Made by a program: the position numbers and the translations under genes
The notes under the pieces: model-generated
What the model saw: only the letters and a program-made list of their open reading frames with translations
Told to the model about the DNA's origin: nothing
Databases searched by the model: none
In this document: piece after piece, positions 25,113 through 34,471 of the stretch
Numbering within the stretch: position 1 is the first letter of the stretch
Layout of the letters: the number at the start of each line of letters is the position of its first letter
Assembly: GCA_009781495.1 (NCBI GenBank)
Contig: WQYA01000004.1
Span: forward strand, 23,713 to 87,712
Direction: 5' to 3'
Origin: Cystobacterineae bacterium
GTDB lineage: Bacteria; Myxococcota; Myxococcia; Myxococcales; Myxococcaceae
Length of the DNA: 64,000 bases

Positions 25113-26891
25113 ATGAAGCACAAACGTTTGTTGTTATTGTTGGCTGGCTGTATAGGGCTTACGGCCTTTGGCCAGAGCCCTGTAAAGTCGTTTGAGCTCG
25201 AACAGCTGACGCTCAACCCTGGAGCTCGAAGCAACTTGCTGCTCAGCACGGGCGATTTGTTGCCGGAGCGCTCATTTAGGGTGAGCTTGGTTGGTCATTA
25301 TCAAAGTCAGCCCTTGGCTGTTTATAATGAGAACGACGACAAGGTTGGCTATATCGTCGACGCACGCACCACAGGACATGTCACCATGGCCATTTCCGTG
25401 GCGAGATGGCTGGAAATCGGCGCTCAGGTGCCCTATGTCTTCAGCCAAACAGGAGACGCCGACCCGGGTAGGGACGGATCGATTCAAGCCGTAGGCAAAA
25501 AGGGCCTGGGCACTCCCTATTTCCAATTCCGCTTCGGGATTTTGTCGGAATATTATGGCGACGTCATCGACTTGGGCTTGCACTTGGGCGCCTCATTGCC
25601 CCTGGGCTCCGAGAAGGCGCTGACCAAAGACTTGGACTATGGCTTCAACCCCCGCATCGGTATTGGCCGCAGCTTGGGAGACTATTTCCGTTTGGGCGCA
25701 GAAGTGGGCGCTCTCTTCCGCACCAAGCAAGTGTTGACCGAGACAGCAATAGAGAGCGAAGTAGGCAACTATATGACGGCGGGCCTTGTCTTGTCCTCCA
25801 CCAACGAAGGCCTGCGCTTTGAGTTGGGCGGTCGCGCTTTCATTCCACTCGTGGATGCGCCGCTGGCGGGCGAAGCCTTTGCCGGCCTGCGCTGGGGGCT
25901 CCCCAACAACGTTTTTGAAATCTTCGCTATGGGCGCCAAAGGCTTTGGCAAAAACCCGGGCACACCCAACTGGCGCGTCCTCGGCGGCATTGCCGTGTCC
26001 ACCCCAGGACTGCCTCCCTGCATTGAAGGCAAACCTTATGAGATAGCCAGTTGCCCTGATTTGGACAAAGACGGCGATGGCGTCAAAAATGGTGTGGACC
26101 AATGCCCCGATGTGGCAGGACCGGCTGAAAACAACGGCTGCCCCGACACAGACGCCGATGGTGACGGTGTTGTGGATCGCCTCGACAAGTGCCCAGACGT
26201 GCCGGGCTTGCCTGAATATGACGGTTGCCCGCCGCCTGACACCGACGGCGACGGCATCCCCGACAACGAGGACGAATGCCCCTATGAGCCAGGGCCTGCT
26301 TCCAACAAGGGTTGCCCCATCAAAGACTCCGACGGCGATGGCATTCCTGACGACGAGGATGCTTGCCCCAACGAGCCAGGCATTCCTGAGTTGAAGGGCT
26401 GCCCCGACAAAGACACCGACGGTGACGGCATTCCTGACCGCTTCGACAGTTGTCCGTTCCAGCCAGGGCCTCCTGAAAACAACGGCTGCCCCAAGAAGAG
26501 CGCTATCACCATTACGAAAGAGCGACTCGTCATCAGCGACAAAGTCTATTTCAACACCGGCAAGGCCACCATTCAGAAGCGCTCCAATGTCCTCCTGAAT
26601 GACATTGCCCGCGTCATTAAGGAGCACCCGGAAATTCCGAAGGTGGTGATTGAAGGACATACCGACTCTACCGGAAAATATGAAACCAACCTCAAACTCT
26701 CTGAGCGCCGCGCAGAAGCTGTCCGCACCTACCTCCTCAAGAAAGGCGTCGAGAAGGACCGCCTTGAGGCCAAGGGCTTCGGACCTGACAGGCCCATCGA
26801 AAGCAACGACACCGCTGCTGGACGTGAGACCAACCGTCGCGTTGAATTCGTCATTGTCCAACCTGCCGACAAAGTCGAAACCGCTGAATAA
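25113..26891 (+). CDS. OmpA-family protein with thrombospondin type 3 repeats
   Basis: A 592-residue protein. Signal peptide (MKHKRLLLLLAGCIGLTAFG; a short lipobox LAGC is an alternative reading), N-terminal beta-barrel (~25-300), five calcium-binding TSP3 repeats at ~313-462 (DKDGDGVKNGVDQCPD, DTDGDGIPDNEDECP and so on), and a C-terminal OmpA peptidoglycan-binding domain (~466-589; VIEGHTDSTGKYETNLKLSE, then NRRVEF with the usual Asp/Arg pattern). It ties the outer membrane to the cell wall. The start at 25113 follows AAGGAG; the longer frame upstream has no site. It stands 92 bases after the LysM-FecR gene and before a strong terminator, so it probably closes that operon or has its own promoter. 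Confidence 0.93.
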   Translation: MKHKRLLLLLAGCIGLTAFGQSPVKSFELEQLTLNPGARSNLLLSTGDLLPERSFRVSLVGHYQSQPLAVYNENDDKVGYIVDARTTGHVTMAISVARWLEIGAQVPYVFSQTGDADPGRDGSIQAVGKKGLGTPYFQFRFGILSEYYGDVIDLGLHLGASLPLGSEKALTKDLDYGFNPRIGIGRSLGDYFRLGAEVGALFRTKQVLTETAIESEVGNYMTAGLVLSSTNEGLRFELGGRAFIPLVDAPLAGEAFAGLRWGLPNNVFEIFAMGAKGFGKNPGTPNWRVLGGIAVSTPGLPPCIEGKPYEIASCPDLDKDGDGVKNGVDQCPDVAGPAENNGCPDTDADGDGVVDRLDKCPDVPGLPEYDGCPPPDTDGDGIPDNEDECPYEPGPASNKGCPIKDSDGDGIPDDEDACPNEPGIPELKGCPDKDTDGDGIPDRFDSCPFQPGPPENNGCPKKSAITITKERLVISDKVYFNTGKATIQKRSNVLLNDIARVIKEHPEIPKVVIEGHTDSTGKYETNLKLSERRAEAVRTYLLKKGVEKDRLEAKGFGPDRPIESNDTAAGRETNRRVEFVIVQPADKVETAE

Positions 26892-26923
26892 CAACGCCTA
26901 GGGCTTTTTTAGCCCGGCTTAGA

Positions 26924-26956
26924 AAGGCCGCCCAAACCTGGGCGGCCTTTTTTTTC
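26924..26956 (+). terminator. Rho-independent terminator after the OmpA gene
   Basis: AAGGCCGCCC (26924-26933) and GGGCGGCCTT (26940-26949) form a perfect 10-bp stem with a 6-base loop, followed by a run of eight T. It is the clearest terminator in the window. Confidence 0.95.
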
Positions 26957-26991
26957 TATTTCTACCGTCGGCAGCACGTTAGACTTAGGCT

Positions 26992-28386
26992 ATGCCCTTC
27001 CCCTCTGAATTTTGGAATACCCTTAAAACAGAATTCCCCGAAAACTTTTTCAGTACCGAAGAAGCGCTTCTGCAAAGCCACAGCGTGGACTGGACAACCG
27101 CTTTCTCCCCCCAAGCTTCCCTCGTCGTTTTTCCTCGGACAACAGAAGAAATTTCTCGCTATATGGCCCTGTGTACGCGCTTTGCCGTCCCCGTCGTCCC
27201 TTCCGGGGGCCGCACAGGGCTTGCCGGCGGCGCTGTCGCAACCCAAGGCGAAACCATTCTGTCCCTCGAAAAAATGCGCGCCCTGGGCGCCGTCGACGTG
27301 CTTGGACAAACGCTGGAAGTGGAAGCCGGCGTCCCAACAGAAGCGGTGCATGAGCATTGCGCCCAACACGGCCTCTTCTGGCCCATTGACTTGGCCGCCA
27401 AAGGCTCCAGCCAAATCGGCGGCAACCTCGCCACCAATGTCGGCGGCGTGCGCGTCATCCGCTATGGGCTGGCGCGCCAGTGGGTGCTGGGCATGGAAGT
27501 CGTTCTCCCCAACGGTACGGTTTTGCAACTCAACAACGCCTTGGAAAAAAACAACACAGGCATTGACTTGCGCCAACTCTTCATCGGCAGCGAAGGCATC
27601 CTGGGAATCATCTCCAAAGCCACCCTTAAACTCGTGCGCATTCCCCCTAAACCCCAAGTCCTTTTGCTGGCTACACATAGCCTTGAGAATATCCTCTCCC
27701 TCTTCCTACGCGCACGCCAAGCCCCCTTCACCCTCTGCGCCTTTGAGTTTTTTACCAGCCAGTGCTTGGCCCGCGTACAACAACACCGTAAACGGTATAT
27801 GCCCCTCGAAACCCCCGCCAGCCACTATGCCCTCCTCGAAGTCGAAACCGAAAACCCAGAGGCCTTGGAAGCCTGGGTAGGCCAATGCATGGAGGACGTC
27901 GTCGTGGACGGCATATTGGCCCAAGGCGGTCAACAAGCCCGCCAACTTTGGGAGCTTCGCGAGTCCATCAGCGAAAGCTTGTCCGCAACCGGTATGCCCC
28001 ACAAAAACGACATCGCCTTGCCCATCGCCCATCTCCTGGACTTCTGCAAAGGCTTGGAAGCTTTCTTCGCTGACAAATACCCCGGGTGGGAGGTTTGCCT
28101 CTTCGGACACATCGGCGACGGCAACCTCCACGTCAATGTCCTCAAACCTCCAGACATGGACAAATCTACCTTCCTCGCTAAAACCAGCGAAGTCGATAAC
28201 GACGTCTTCTCCCTCGTGAAACAACACCACGGCAGCATCAGCGCGGAGCACGGCATCGGGCTTCTTAAACGCCCCTATCTGCATTATTCGCGTACGCCTG
28301 AAGAGTTAAACTTGATGCGTATGCTTAAAAAAGCGGTAGACCCCCTGGGTATCCTTAACCCTGGGAAAGTCCTGCCCCCGCTTTAA
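26992..28386 (+). CDS. FAD-linked 2-hydroxyacid oxidase/dehydrogenase (GlcD/D-2HGDH type)
   Basis: A 464-residue protein of the usual length. The FAD-binding PCMH domain shows VVPSGGRTGLAGGA (about 67-80) and SSQIGGNLATNVGG (about 143-156). The C-terminal cap holds the metal/substrate motif GHIGDGNLHVNV and SAEHGIGLLKR, typical of D-2-hydroxyglutarate, D-lactate and glycolate dehydrogenases. It oxidises a D-2-hydroxyacid to the 2-oxoacid and hands electrons to an acceptor. No Fe-S partner subunit (GlcE/GlcF) is next to it, so it may act alone like D-2HGDH or D-LDH. It starts 36 bases after the terminator with a weak ribosome-binding site. Convergent with the next gene. Confidence 0.88.
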   Translation: MPFPSEFWNTLKTEFPENFFSTEEALLQSHSVDWTTAFSPQASLVVFPRTTEEISRYMALCTRFAVPVVPSGGRTGLAGGAVATQGETILSLEKMRALGAVDVLGQTLEVEAGVPTEAVHEHCAQHGLFWPIDLAAKGSSQIGGNLATNVGGVRVIRYGLARQWVLGMEVVLPNGTVLQLNNALEKNNTGIDLRQLFIGSEGILGIISKATLKLVRIPPKPQVLLLATHSLENILSLFLRARQAPFTLCAFEFFTSQCLARVQQHRKRYMPLETPASHYALLEVETENPEALEAWVGQCMEDVVVDGILAQGGQQARQLWELRESISESLSATGMPHKNDIALPIAHLLDFCKGLEAFFADKYPGWEVCLFGHIGDGNLHVNVLKPPDMDKSTFLAKTSEVDNDVFSLVKQHHGSISAEHGIGLLKRPYLHYSRTPEELNLMRMLKKAVDPLGILNPGKVLPPL

Positions 28387-28401
28387 ATATGCCCCCTACC
28401 C

Positions 28402-29244
28402 TTAAAAACGGTAGGAAATGCCGCTTTTCACTTCGGCTACGAAAACCACATCCCCCCCGTGGACGCTCTGCCAGGCGCTCCCAACAACGTTAATGGCGGG
28501 GCCCATCGTTAGAGCAGCATGCAGCAAAAAATTGGGGGTGAAAAAAATGTCTACGCCCGCACCCAGGAGTATGGGCAACAAAAAGCTGTCCTTCCTCCCC
28601 TGCTTCCCAAACTCCAATACCATCGGCATGTCCAAAAGAATCCCCAAACTCACCCGGCGCGAAAGCGCCAAACCCAGTTGGAAACCCACCGGAAGCGCCA
28701 GCCCCATGACGGTGTTTCCAGAATAGAAATCCGCTAGAAAACCCGGCTCCACCTTCATCGCCAAAGACAAAAAACCCGTGTCGAAAAAACCGACTTTCAA
28801 CAAAGCTTGGACTTTAACCCCGGGGACCGTGTCGGTAGGGGTGGTTCTAACGTAAGTATAGCCCCTGTAGTAGTCTTGAATCTCCCCCCACCCTAAGTTG
28901 AAGGTGAAACGCAGCCCTAAGTCCAAACCTGAAAAAAGGCCATAGGAAAAGCCTGCCCTAAACCCAATCCGGTCGTCCTCATAGCTTCTGTTCGCAATGC
29001 TGCCCAAATAGGCAAACGCGCCTTCCATGCCGCCTTCAATCGCAAAGGAGCCTCCTCCCAGGGTTTTGCCCCCTACCACACCCCAATCCTGCCCCCTAGG
29101 GCCCCTCTTCTTGGAGCCAGGCTGCCTCCCCGCATTCTCCTGCTGCTCTGCCCCATCCTCCTCTTCCATATCCCCCCGCCCCTGGGCTAAAATGTCTGCA
29201 CTCCATAAAAAGAAACCCAATACCCAAAACGCTTTTTTGCTCAT
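28402..29244 (-). CDS. Probable outer-membrane beta-barrel protein
   Basis: A 280-residue protein with a signal peptide (MSKKAFWVLGFFLWSADILA), a short acidic/Gln-rich linker (EEEDGAEQQEN), then alternating amphipathic strands (FRAGFSYGLFSGLDLGLRFT; LPVGFQLGLALSRRVSLGIL) and a terminal Phe (ISYRF). No family is recognised; length and strand pattern suggest a 12- to 14-strand barrel. ATG 29244 follows GGGAG. It is transcribed towards the flavin oxidase gene with 15 bases between stops, and away from the nuo operon. Confidence 0.7.
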   Translation of the reverse strand: MSKKAFWVLGFFLWSADILAQGRGDMEEEDGAEQQENAGRQPGSKKRGPRGQDWGVVGGKTLGGGSFAIEGGMEGAFAYLGSIANRSYEDDRIGFRAGFSYGLFSGLDLGLRFTFNLGWGEIQDYYRGYTYVRTTPTDTVPGVKVQALLKVGFFDTGFLSLAMKVEPGFLADFYSGNTVMGLALPVGFQLGLALSRRVSLGILLDMPMVLEFGKQGRKDSFLLPILLGAGVDIFFTPNFLLHAALTMGPAINVVGSAWQSVHGGDVVFVAEVKSGISYRF

Positions 29245-29569
29245 AGGCTGATACTCCCGCTTTAAACCCGTCTCCCGTTAAAATAAAACTCCATAATACC
29301 CTCTATTTTCGACCGACTTCTCTCATAATACAACCTTTAAAACCCAAGTATAAACCCTGTGCTGCCCAGGGCTTGGGGCTTTTCCTAATGGCGATTTTCC
29401 CTCGGGTTTGTTTCAAACTTCCTGCCTCACACACGGATTATCTGCCGTGTTCGAATTTTGTTGCGGCTGGGGGGCAAGGGAAAGGCGGGGGGCTAACCCA
29501 TTCCGATATGGTTAAAATGTTGGGTTTTCATTGACTATTGGCCCGTCATTACCTACGAAGCTCGCAGCC
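29245..29569. other. Divergent promoter region of the barrel gene and the nuo operon
   Basis: No gene is seen. The left half is AT-rich with TATTAT-like boxes on the leftward strand (about 29285-29330), plausible for the barrel gene. The right half is GC-rich with a short CCCAGGGCTTGGGG palindrome near 29367. No convincing -35/-10 pair for nuoE was found. Confidence 0.4.
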
Positions 29570-30058
29570 ATGTCGGATCCCTTGTTCACCCAAGAAGAAT
29601 ACCGAAAGTTCGACGAGGGTATCGCCGAACTCCTCCTCCATTACCCCAGTGACAGAAAAAGCGCGGCCATGCTGCCCGCCCTGCGCCTCCTGCAAACGAT
29701 GAAAGGCTGGCTCCCCCCAGAGGGCATGGAGCTTGTCGCTCAAAGGCTGGAGACTCACAAGGAGCATGCTTATGAGGTCGCTACCTTCTATGTCATGTAC
29801 CATACCCAAAAGCCCGCCACCTATGTCATCGACGTCTGCACCAGCCTCTCCTGCTCCCTGCGCGGCGCCGAAAGCCTGCTGGCCTTCCTGGAGAAAAAAT
29901 TGGACACCTGCGCAGGCGTCAACGGGGAACGCTATTTTGTGCGCGAAGCGGAATGCCTGGCTTCTTGCAGCACGGCCCCCTGCTTCCAAATCAACGAGGA
30001 CCACTTTGAGAGCCTCACCCCTCAAAAGGTGGAGCAAATCCTGGAGAACCTCAAATGA
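29570..30058 (+). CDS. nuoE: NADH-quinone oxidoreductase subunit E
   Basis: A 162-residue thioredoxin-like [2Fe-2S] subunit of the NADH-oxidising arm of complex I. The ligands are visible as CTSLSC (Cys at about 89 and 94) and CLASC (about 128 and 132), the family C-x4-C...C-x3-C pattern. The preceding helix QTMKGWLPPEGMELVA and ATFYVMYHTQ are family hallmarks. The ATG at 29570 is chosen; a TTG at 29531 adds 13 atypical residues. Its TGA overlaps the nuoF ATG. It is the first gene of the operon. Confidence 0.93.
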   Translation: MSDPLFTQEEYRKFDEGIAELLLHYPSDRKSAAMLPALRLLQTMKGWLPPEGMELVAQRLETHKEHAYEVATFYVMYHTQKPATYVIDVCTSLSCSLRGAESLLAFLEKKLDTCAGVNGERYFVREAECLASCSTAPCFQINEDHFESLTPQKVEQILENLK

Positions 30059-31386
30059 GCGTGCCCTTCGAAAAAGTCATCTCCCGCGACTGGGACAAGC
30101 CCGCACAAAGTACCCTCGTCGGCTATAAACGTTCCGGCGGCTATAAAAACCTTCAGAAGGTCCTCTCCCTCTCCCCCCAACAAATCATTGACGAGGTCAA
30201 AAAATCCAACCTGCGCGGGCGCGGCGGCGCAGGCTTTCCGACGGGCGTCAAGTGGGGGTTTGTCCCCAAGGACAGCCCCAAACCCAAATACCTCTGCGTC
30301 AACGCCGACGAGTCGGAGCCGGGCACCGCGAAGGACCGCTATATCCTCGAAAGAGACCCGCACCTGCTGCTCGAAGGCATCGCCATCGCTTGCTGGGCGC
30401 TGGGTGCGCATACGTGCTATATTTATGCACGCGGCGAATTTAAATACCCTTCCAGCGTGCTCGACAGGGCTATTGCCGAAGCCTATGCCGACGGCATTTT
30501 CGGCCGTAGGCTTATGGACACCCCCTTCGCCCTCGACGTCTATCAGGTGCGCGGCGCAGGGGCCTATATCTGCGGCGAAGAAACCGCTTTGCTGGAGTCG
30601 CTCGAAGGCAAAAAAGGCTGGCCCCGCCTCAAACCCCCCTTCCCCGCCGTCGTGGGCCTCTTCGGTTGCCCTACCGTCGTTAACAACGTCGAAACCATCG
30701 CCGCCTTGCCGCGTATTTTTGAAAAAGGCGCCGAGTGGTTTGCCGGCCTCGGCACCGAAAAATCCGGCGGTACACGCCTTGTTACCCTATCGGGCAGCGT
30801 TAACCGCCCCGGCACCTATGAAGCCCCCATGCAGGCCACCGTTGAGGAGATGATTTATTCCCAGGAATATGGCCAGGGTATGCCTGAAGGACGCAAACCC
30901 AAAGCCGTTATTCCCGGCGGCTCCTCCGCCCCCGTCCTCACCGCCTCCGAAATCGGCGTCTCGCTGGACTTTGACGCCTATCGCCCACTCCATTCCATGG
31001 CCGGCTCCGGCGGCATTATTGTTATTGATGACGCTACCTGCATCGTCCGCGCACTGTGGCGCGTGACGCGCTTCTATGCCGAAGAGTCCTGTGGGCAATG
31101 CACGCCCTGTCGCGAGGGGCAACCGTGGATGACGCGCCTTCTGCGCAAAATAGAAGAGGGCCATGGGCAGCCCGGGGACTTGGACACTTTGATGGATGTG
31201 GCTTCGGCCATCGCCCCCTGGCCCCCCGTCGGTTTGGGGAATACGGTGTGCGCTTTGGGTGACGCCGGCGCTTTGCCTGTGCAGTCTTTTGTGACAAAAT
31301 TCCGCGAGGAGTTTGAGCAACACATTTCTGAACAACGCTGCCCCTATGGCGACAAACCCTGGGGCGCTTTTGGAGACTTCAAGTGA
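30055..31386 (+). CDS. nuoF: NADH-quinone oxidoreductase subunit F
   Basis: A 443-residue NADH-binding subunit carrying FMN and cluster N3. The Gly-rich NADH/FMN site is RGRGGAGFPTGVKWGF (about 56-71), followed by NADESEPGT and GAGAYICGEETALLES. The [4Fe-4S] ligands are in ESCGQCTPCREG (about 344-355), with the last Cys in NTVCALGD. It takes the hydride from NADH and passes electrons through its cluster chain. ATGA overlap with nuoE, and a GTGA overlap with nuoJ downstream. nuoG, which normally follows nuoF, is missing at this site. Confidence 0.96.
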   Translation: MSVPFEKVISRDWDKPAQSTLVGYKRSGGYKNLQKVLSLSPQQIIDEVKKSNLRGRGGAGFPTGVKWGFVPKDSPKPKYLCVNADESEPGTAKDRYILERDPHLLLEGIAIACWALGAHTCYIYARGEFKYPSSVLDRAIAEAYADGIFGRRLMDTPFALDVYQVRGAGAYICGEETALLESLEGKKGWPRLKPPFPAVVGLFGCPTVVNNVETIAALPRIFEKGAEWFAGLGTEKSGGTRLVTLSGSVNRPGTYEAPMQATVEEMIYSQEYGQGMPEGRKPKAVIPGGSSAPVLTASEIGVSLDFDAYRPLHSMAGSGGIIVIDDATCIVRALWRVTRFYAEESCGQCTPCREGQPWMTRLLRKIEEGHGQPGDLDTLMDVASAIAPWPPVGLGNTVCALGDAGALPVQSFVTKFREEFEQHISEQRCPYGDKPWGAFGDFK

Positions 31387-31895
31387 GTGTTGAAATCATC
31401 TTGTTCTTCGTCTTCTCGGTGTGCACGCTCGCAGGGGCCAGTCTCGTCATCTTCGCGAAAAGCCCCCTCACCAGCGCCATGTCCCTCGTCGCTACCTTCT
31501 TCTTCCTCGCCGGTATTTATGTGCTGCTGTTCGCCCATGCCATCGCCGCACTCCAAATTATGGTGTATGCGGGCGCCGTTATGGTGCTGTTCCTCCTCGT
31601 TATTATGCTCCTCCCCCTGAAGGATGCCCCTCCTCCCCTACGCCTCTCCCCTGCCCGGTGGATAGGCGCCCTCTCTAGCGCCACTGTCCTAAGCATCCTC
31701 ATCTATGCCTCCCTCCAATGGCATAACTCCCTGGAAACCAATACCACGGGCCAGAATGCCCTCATGTATTTCGGTAACCTGGAAGACATCGGCATCTCCA
31801 TTTATACCCAGTGGCTGTTCCCCTTTGAGGCACTTTCTCTGCTGTTGCTTGCAGCCATTTTGGGCGCTGTCGTCATCGCTAAGAAACGAATTTAG
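31383..31895 (+). CDS. nuoJ: NADH-quinone oxidoreductase subunit J
   Basis: A 170-residue membrane subunit with five helices (IILFFVFSVCTLAGASLVIF; MVYAGAVMVLFLLVIMLL; final LLLLAAILGAVVIAKKRI). The pi-bulge helix with YAGAVMVLF is the family signature. It starts at GTG 31383, overlapping the nuoF stop. It is directly attached to nuoF, so nuoG, nuoH and nuoI, which usually lie between them, are absent here. Confidence 0.93.
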   Translation: MSVEIILFFVFSVCTLAGASLVIFAKSPLTSAMSLVATFFFLAGIYVLLFAHAIAALQIMVYAGAVMVLFLLVIMLLPLKDAPPPLRLSPARWIGALSSATVLSILIYASLQWHNSLETNTTGQNALMYFGNLEDIGISIYTQWLFPFEALSLLLLAAILGAVVIAKKRI

Positions 31896-31907
31896 GAGAA
31901 AGCTCGA

Positions 31908-32210
31908 ATGATTCCTGTCACCGCCTGTCTCTTGTTGTCGGCCATGCTGTTTTGCCTGGGAATGTTGGGCTTCCTTCTGCGCAAAAATGCCCTCATCGTC
32001 TTCATGAGTGTGGAGCTGATGCTCAATGCGGCCAACCTGGCCTTCATTGGGTTCGCACGTGTACATGGCGACATTACAGGCCACGTCTCTGTATTCTTCG
32101 TCATCGCTGTCGCAGCCGCCGAGGCAGCTGTGGGGTTGGCCATCATCATCGCCTTGTATAGAAACCGAAAGACTTTGGACGTTGACGAAGTGCGGTTCAT
32201 GAAACATTGA
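31908..32210 (+). CDS. nuoK: NADH-quinone oxidoreductase subunit K
   Basis: A 100-residue, three-helix subunit of normal length. The two membrane glutamates of the proton path are in MSVELMLNAANL and AAAEAAVGLAIIIALYRNRK. It starts at an ATG behind AGGAGAAAG, 12 bases after nuoJ. Confidence 0.95.
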   Translation: MIPVTACLLLSAMLFCLGMLGFLLRKNALIVFMSVELMLNAANLAFIGFARVHGDITGHVSVFFVIAVAAAEAAVGLAIIIALYRNRKTLDVDEVRFMKH

Positions 32211-32248
32211 ATTTGACTGAACTTGACTGAACTCAAAAAGCGAAAACC

Positions 32249-34471
32249 ATGGAAAAGCTCTTCCCGGAATATCCATTCCCGCTTCAGACCCTAGAAAACG
32301 GCTTGTGGCTCATCATCGCCTTGCCTCTTTTGGGCGCCTTCATCAACGGCGTCTTCGGCAAAGCGCTCAGCCGCAAGAGTGTCCATTGGGTGGCTTGCGC
32401 CTCCGTGGGCGGCTCCTTCTTGCTGTCGCTTCTCGTCATATGGGCACTCGGCAGTGCGAGCGCCTTTGTCCCCAACCCCTTCTCTTCAGATACCGCACGC
32501 TATGCACTGTCCGCAGACTATGGCACTTGGTTTTCTGCCGGGGGTTTCAAAGTCAACTTCGGCCTCTTGGCGGACAGACTCTCCGCCAGCATGTTGCTGG
32601 TGATTACGGGGGTAGGTTTCCTTATCCACCTCTATTCCACCTCCTATATGGAGCATGACAAAGGTTATGCGAAATATTTTTGCTTCCTTAACCTCTTTGT
32701 CGCGATGATGTTAACGTTGGTGTTGGCCGACTCCCTGGTCCTCCTCTTCGTCGGCTGGGAGGGCGTGGGCCTTTGCAGCTACCTGCTCATCGGCTTCTGG
32801 TATGACGACAACGCCAAAGCATGGGCGGGCCGTAAAGCCTTCATTACCAACCGAATCGGCGACTTCGGCTTCCTGGTCGCCAGCTTCCTCCTGGTTCTGC
32901 TGGTCGCCGCCGCCGTCAAAGAGGCTCCCCAAGGCACCCCCGCCACCTCCTATCGGTTTTCTGTGGGCCTCCATGAAAAAGGCCCCCTGGCTTTCCAAAG
33001 CCTGTCCGCCTTGGCTACCACCCTGGTGGCCCAGGATAGCAGCTTAGAGCCCAGCGAGAATGTACCCCCCCTGTTCATCCATCGACACATTGAGACAGGC
33101 CCCCTCAAGGGCTATAGCTATGCGGGGGTAATGACGGTGGTCCTGCTCTTCTTCTTGCTGGGCGCCGCAGGCAAAAGCGCCCAACTGCCCCTCTATGTCT
33201 GGCTGCCCGACGCGATGGCAGGCCCTACGCCGGTCTCTGCCCTTATCCACGCGGCTACCATGGTAACGGCCGGCGTCTATCTCTTCTGCCGCATCTCCTA
33301 TCTGGTGGTGCTCTCCCCCTTCGCTATGGCTACCATCGCTGTCGTGGGGTGCCTTACGGCCCTCATCGCCGCCCTTATCGCCTTCGCCCAGGATGATATT
33401 AAGAAAATTTTAGCCTATTCTACCGTCTCCCAACTGGGCTTTATGTTTATGGGCATAGGCTGCGGCCTCTTCTGGGCCGCTTTCCTGCATGTCGTGACGC
33501 ATGCCTTCTTCAAAGCCTGCATGTTCTTGGGCGCAGGCTCCGTCATGCATGGCAACGGCGACGAAACCAATATTAAACGCCTGGGCGGCTTGCGCAAAGA
33601 AATGCCTTGGACGGCTTGGACTTTCCTCATCGGCACCTTGGCCATTACCGGCATCGTCCCCCTGTCGGGTTTCTTCTCCAAAGACGCCATTCTCTTCGGA
33701 CTCGAAACACAGCAACTGGCGGATGTCCATGTGCTGCATACGCTCTATTACCTGGGCCTTGTCGCTGCGGCTTGTACCGCTTTCTATATGGTACGCCTCT
33801 ATGTGCTGACTTTTGAGGGCCAACGCTCCCCCCTCGCTAAACTCCCCCATGCCCATGAAAGCGCATGGCCTATGACGCTGCCCCTCGGTGTCCTGGCTGT
33901 CCTCTCTATTGTAGCCATTCTCCACGGCTTCCCCTATCTGCTGCCTGCCCCTAACGCCTCCCCTAACCAAACCCTTATGGAATTCTATTTGACGCCGGTG
34001 TTCGGTTTGGCCAACCGAATCGGCTTTCACGCTCAAACACTGCTGGGAAACGGGCTCGACAAAGCTTCTTGGGAGAGCTTGCTCTGGACAGGTTGGCTTA
34101 AAGCCTGGCTCATCGCTTTGGCAAGCGGTGGAATTTCTGCCTTCCTCTATCTCAAGCTGTGGAGGGGGGAGCGCAAGTTCCCTGCCATTTTGGAGCCCTT
34201 GCGTCGCTTCGCACAAAACAAATTCTTCGTGGATGAGCTTTATGAGCTTTTGTTCATTGAGCGGGCAAAGGGCCTGGCCAAGGGGCTCTATCGCTATATA
34301 GACGCCTTCCTCGTTGACCGCGTCGCCGTACACGGTACTGCGCAAACCGTGGGCTTTGTGGGCAAGGTGTTGTGCTGGTTCCAAAACGGCAACGTCCAGG
34401 CTTATGCATCCGCCATCGCCCTGGCGCTGGCAGTTGGCTTGACTTACGCATTGCTTCAGGTGCTCTCGTGA
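32249..34471 (+). CDS. nuoL: NADH-quinone oxidoreductase subunit L
   Basis: A 740-residue antiporter-like proton-pumping subunit. Family motifs: YMEHDKGYAKYFCFLNLF, FVGWEGVGLCSYLLIGFW (with its key Glu), PLYVWLPDAMAGPTPVSALI, HAATMVTAGVYL, and HAFFKACMFLGAGSVMHG. The C-terminal lateral helix and anchor region is present (about 620-740). It is longer than the E. coli protein (about 610), partly through a hydrophilic loop at ~215-275. ATG 32249 is 38 bases after nuoK. The stop overlaps the nuoM GTG. Confidence 0.95.
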   Translation: MEKLFPEYPFPLQTLENGLWLIIALPLLGAFINGVFGKALSRKSVHWVACASVGGSFLLSLLVIWALGSASAFVPNPFSSDTARYALSADYGTWFSAGGFKVNFGLLADRLSASMLLVITGVGFLIHLYSTSYMEHDKGYAKYFCFLNLFVAMMLTLVLADSLVLLFVGWEGVGLCSYLLIGFWYDDNAKAWAGRKAFITNRIGDFGFLVASFLLVLLVAAAVKEAPQGTPATSYRFSVGLHEKGPLAFQSLSALATTLVAQDSSLEPSENVPPLFIHRHIETGPLKGYSYAGVMTVVLLFFLLGAAGKSAQLPLYVWLPDAMAGPTPVSALIHAATMVTAGVYLFCRISYLVVLSPFAMATIAVVGCLTALIAALIAFAQDDIKKILAYSTVSQLGFMFMGIGCGLFWAAFLHVVTHAFFKACMFLGAGSVMHGNGDETNIKRLGGLRKEMPWTAWTFLIGTLAITGIVPLSGFFSKDAILFGLETQQLADVHVLHTLYYLGLVAAACTAFYMVRLYVLTFEGQRSPLAKLPHAHESAWPMTLPLGVLAVLSIVAILHGFPYLLPAPNASPNQTLMEFYLTPVFGLANRIGFHAQTLLGNGLDKASWESLLWTGWLKAWLIALASGGISAFLYLKLWRGERKFPAILEPLRRFAQNKFFVDELYELLFIERAKGLAKGLYRYIDAFLVDRVAVHGTAQTVGFVGKVLCWFQNGNVQAYASAIALALAVGLTYALLQVLS

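Noticed and set aside
29440..29470. TTCGAATT-like text suggestive of a tRNA T-loop
   Set aside because: No acceptor or anticodon stem can be folded around it; no tRNA was found in the window.
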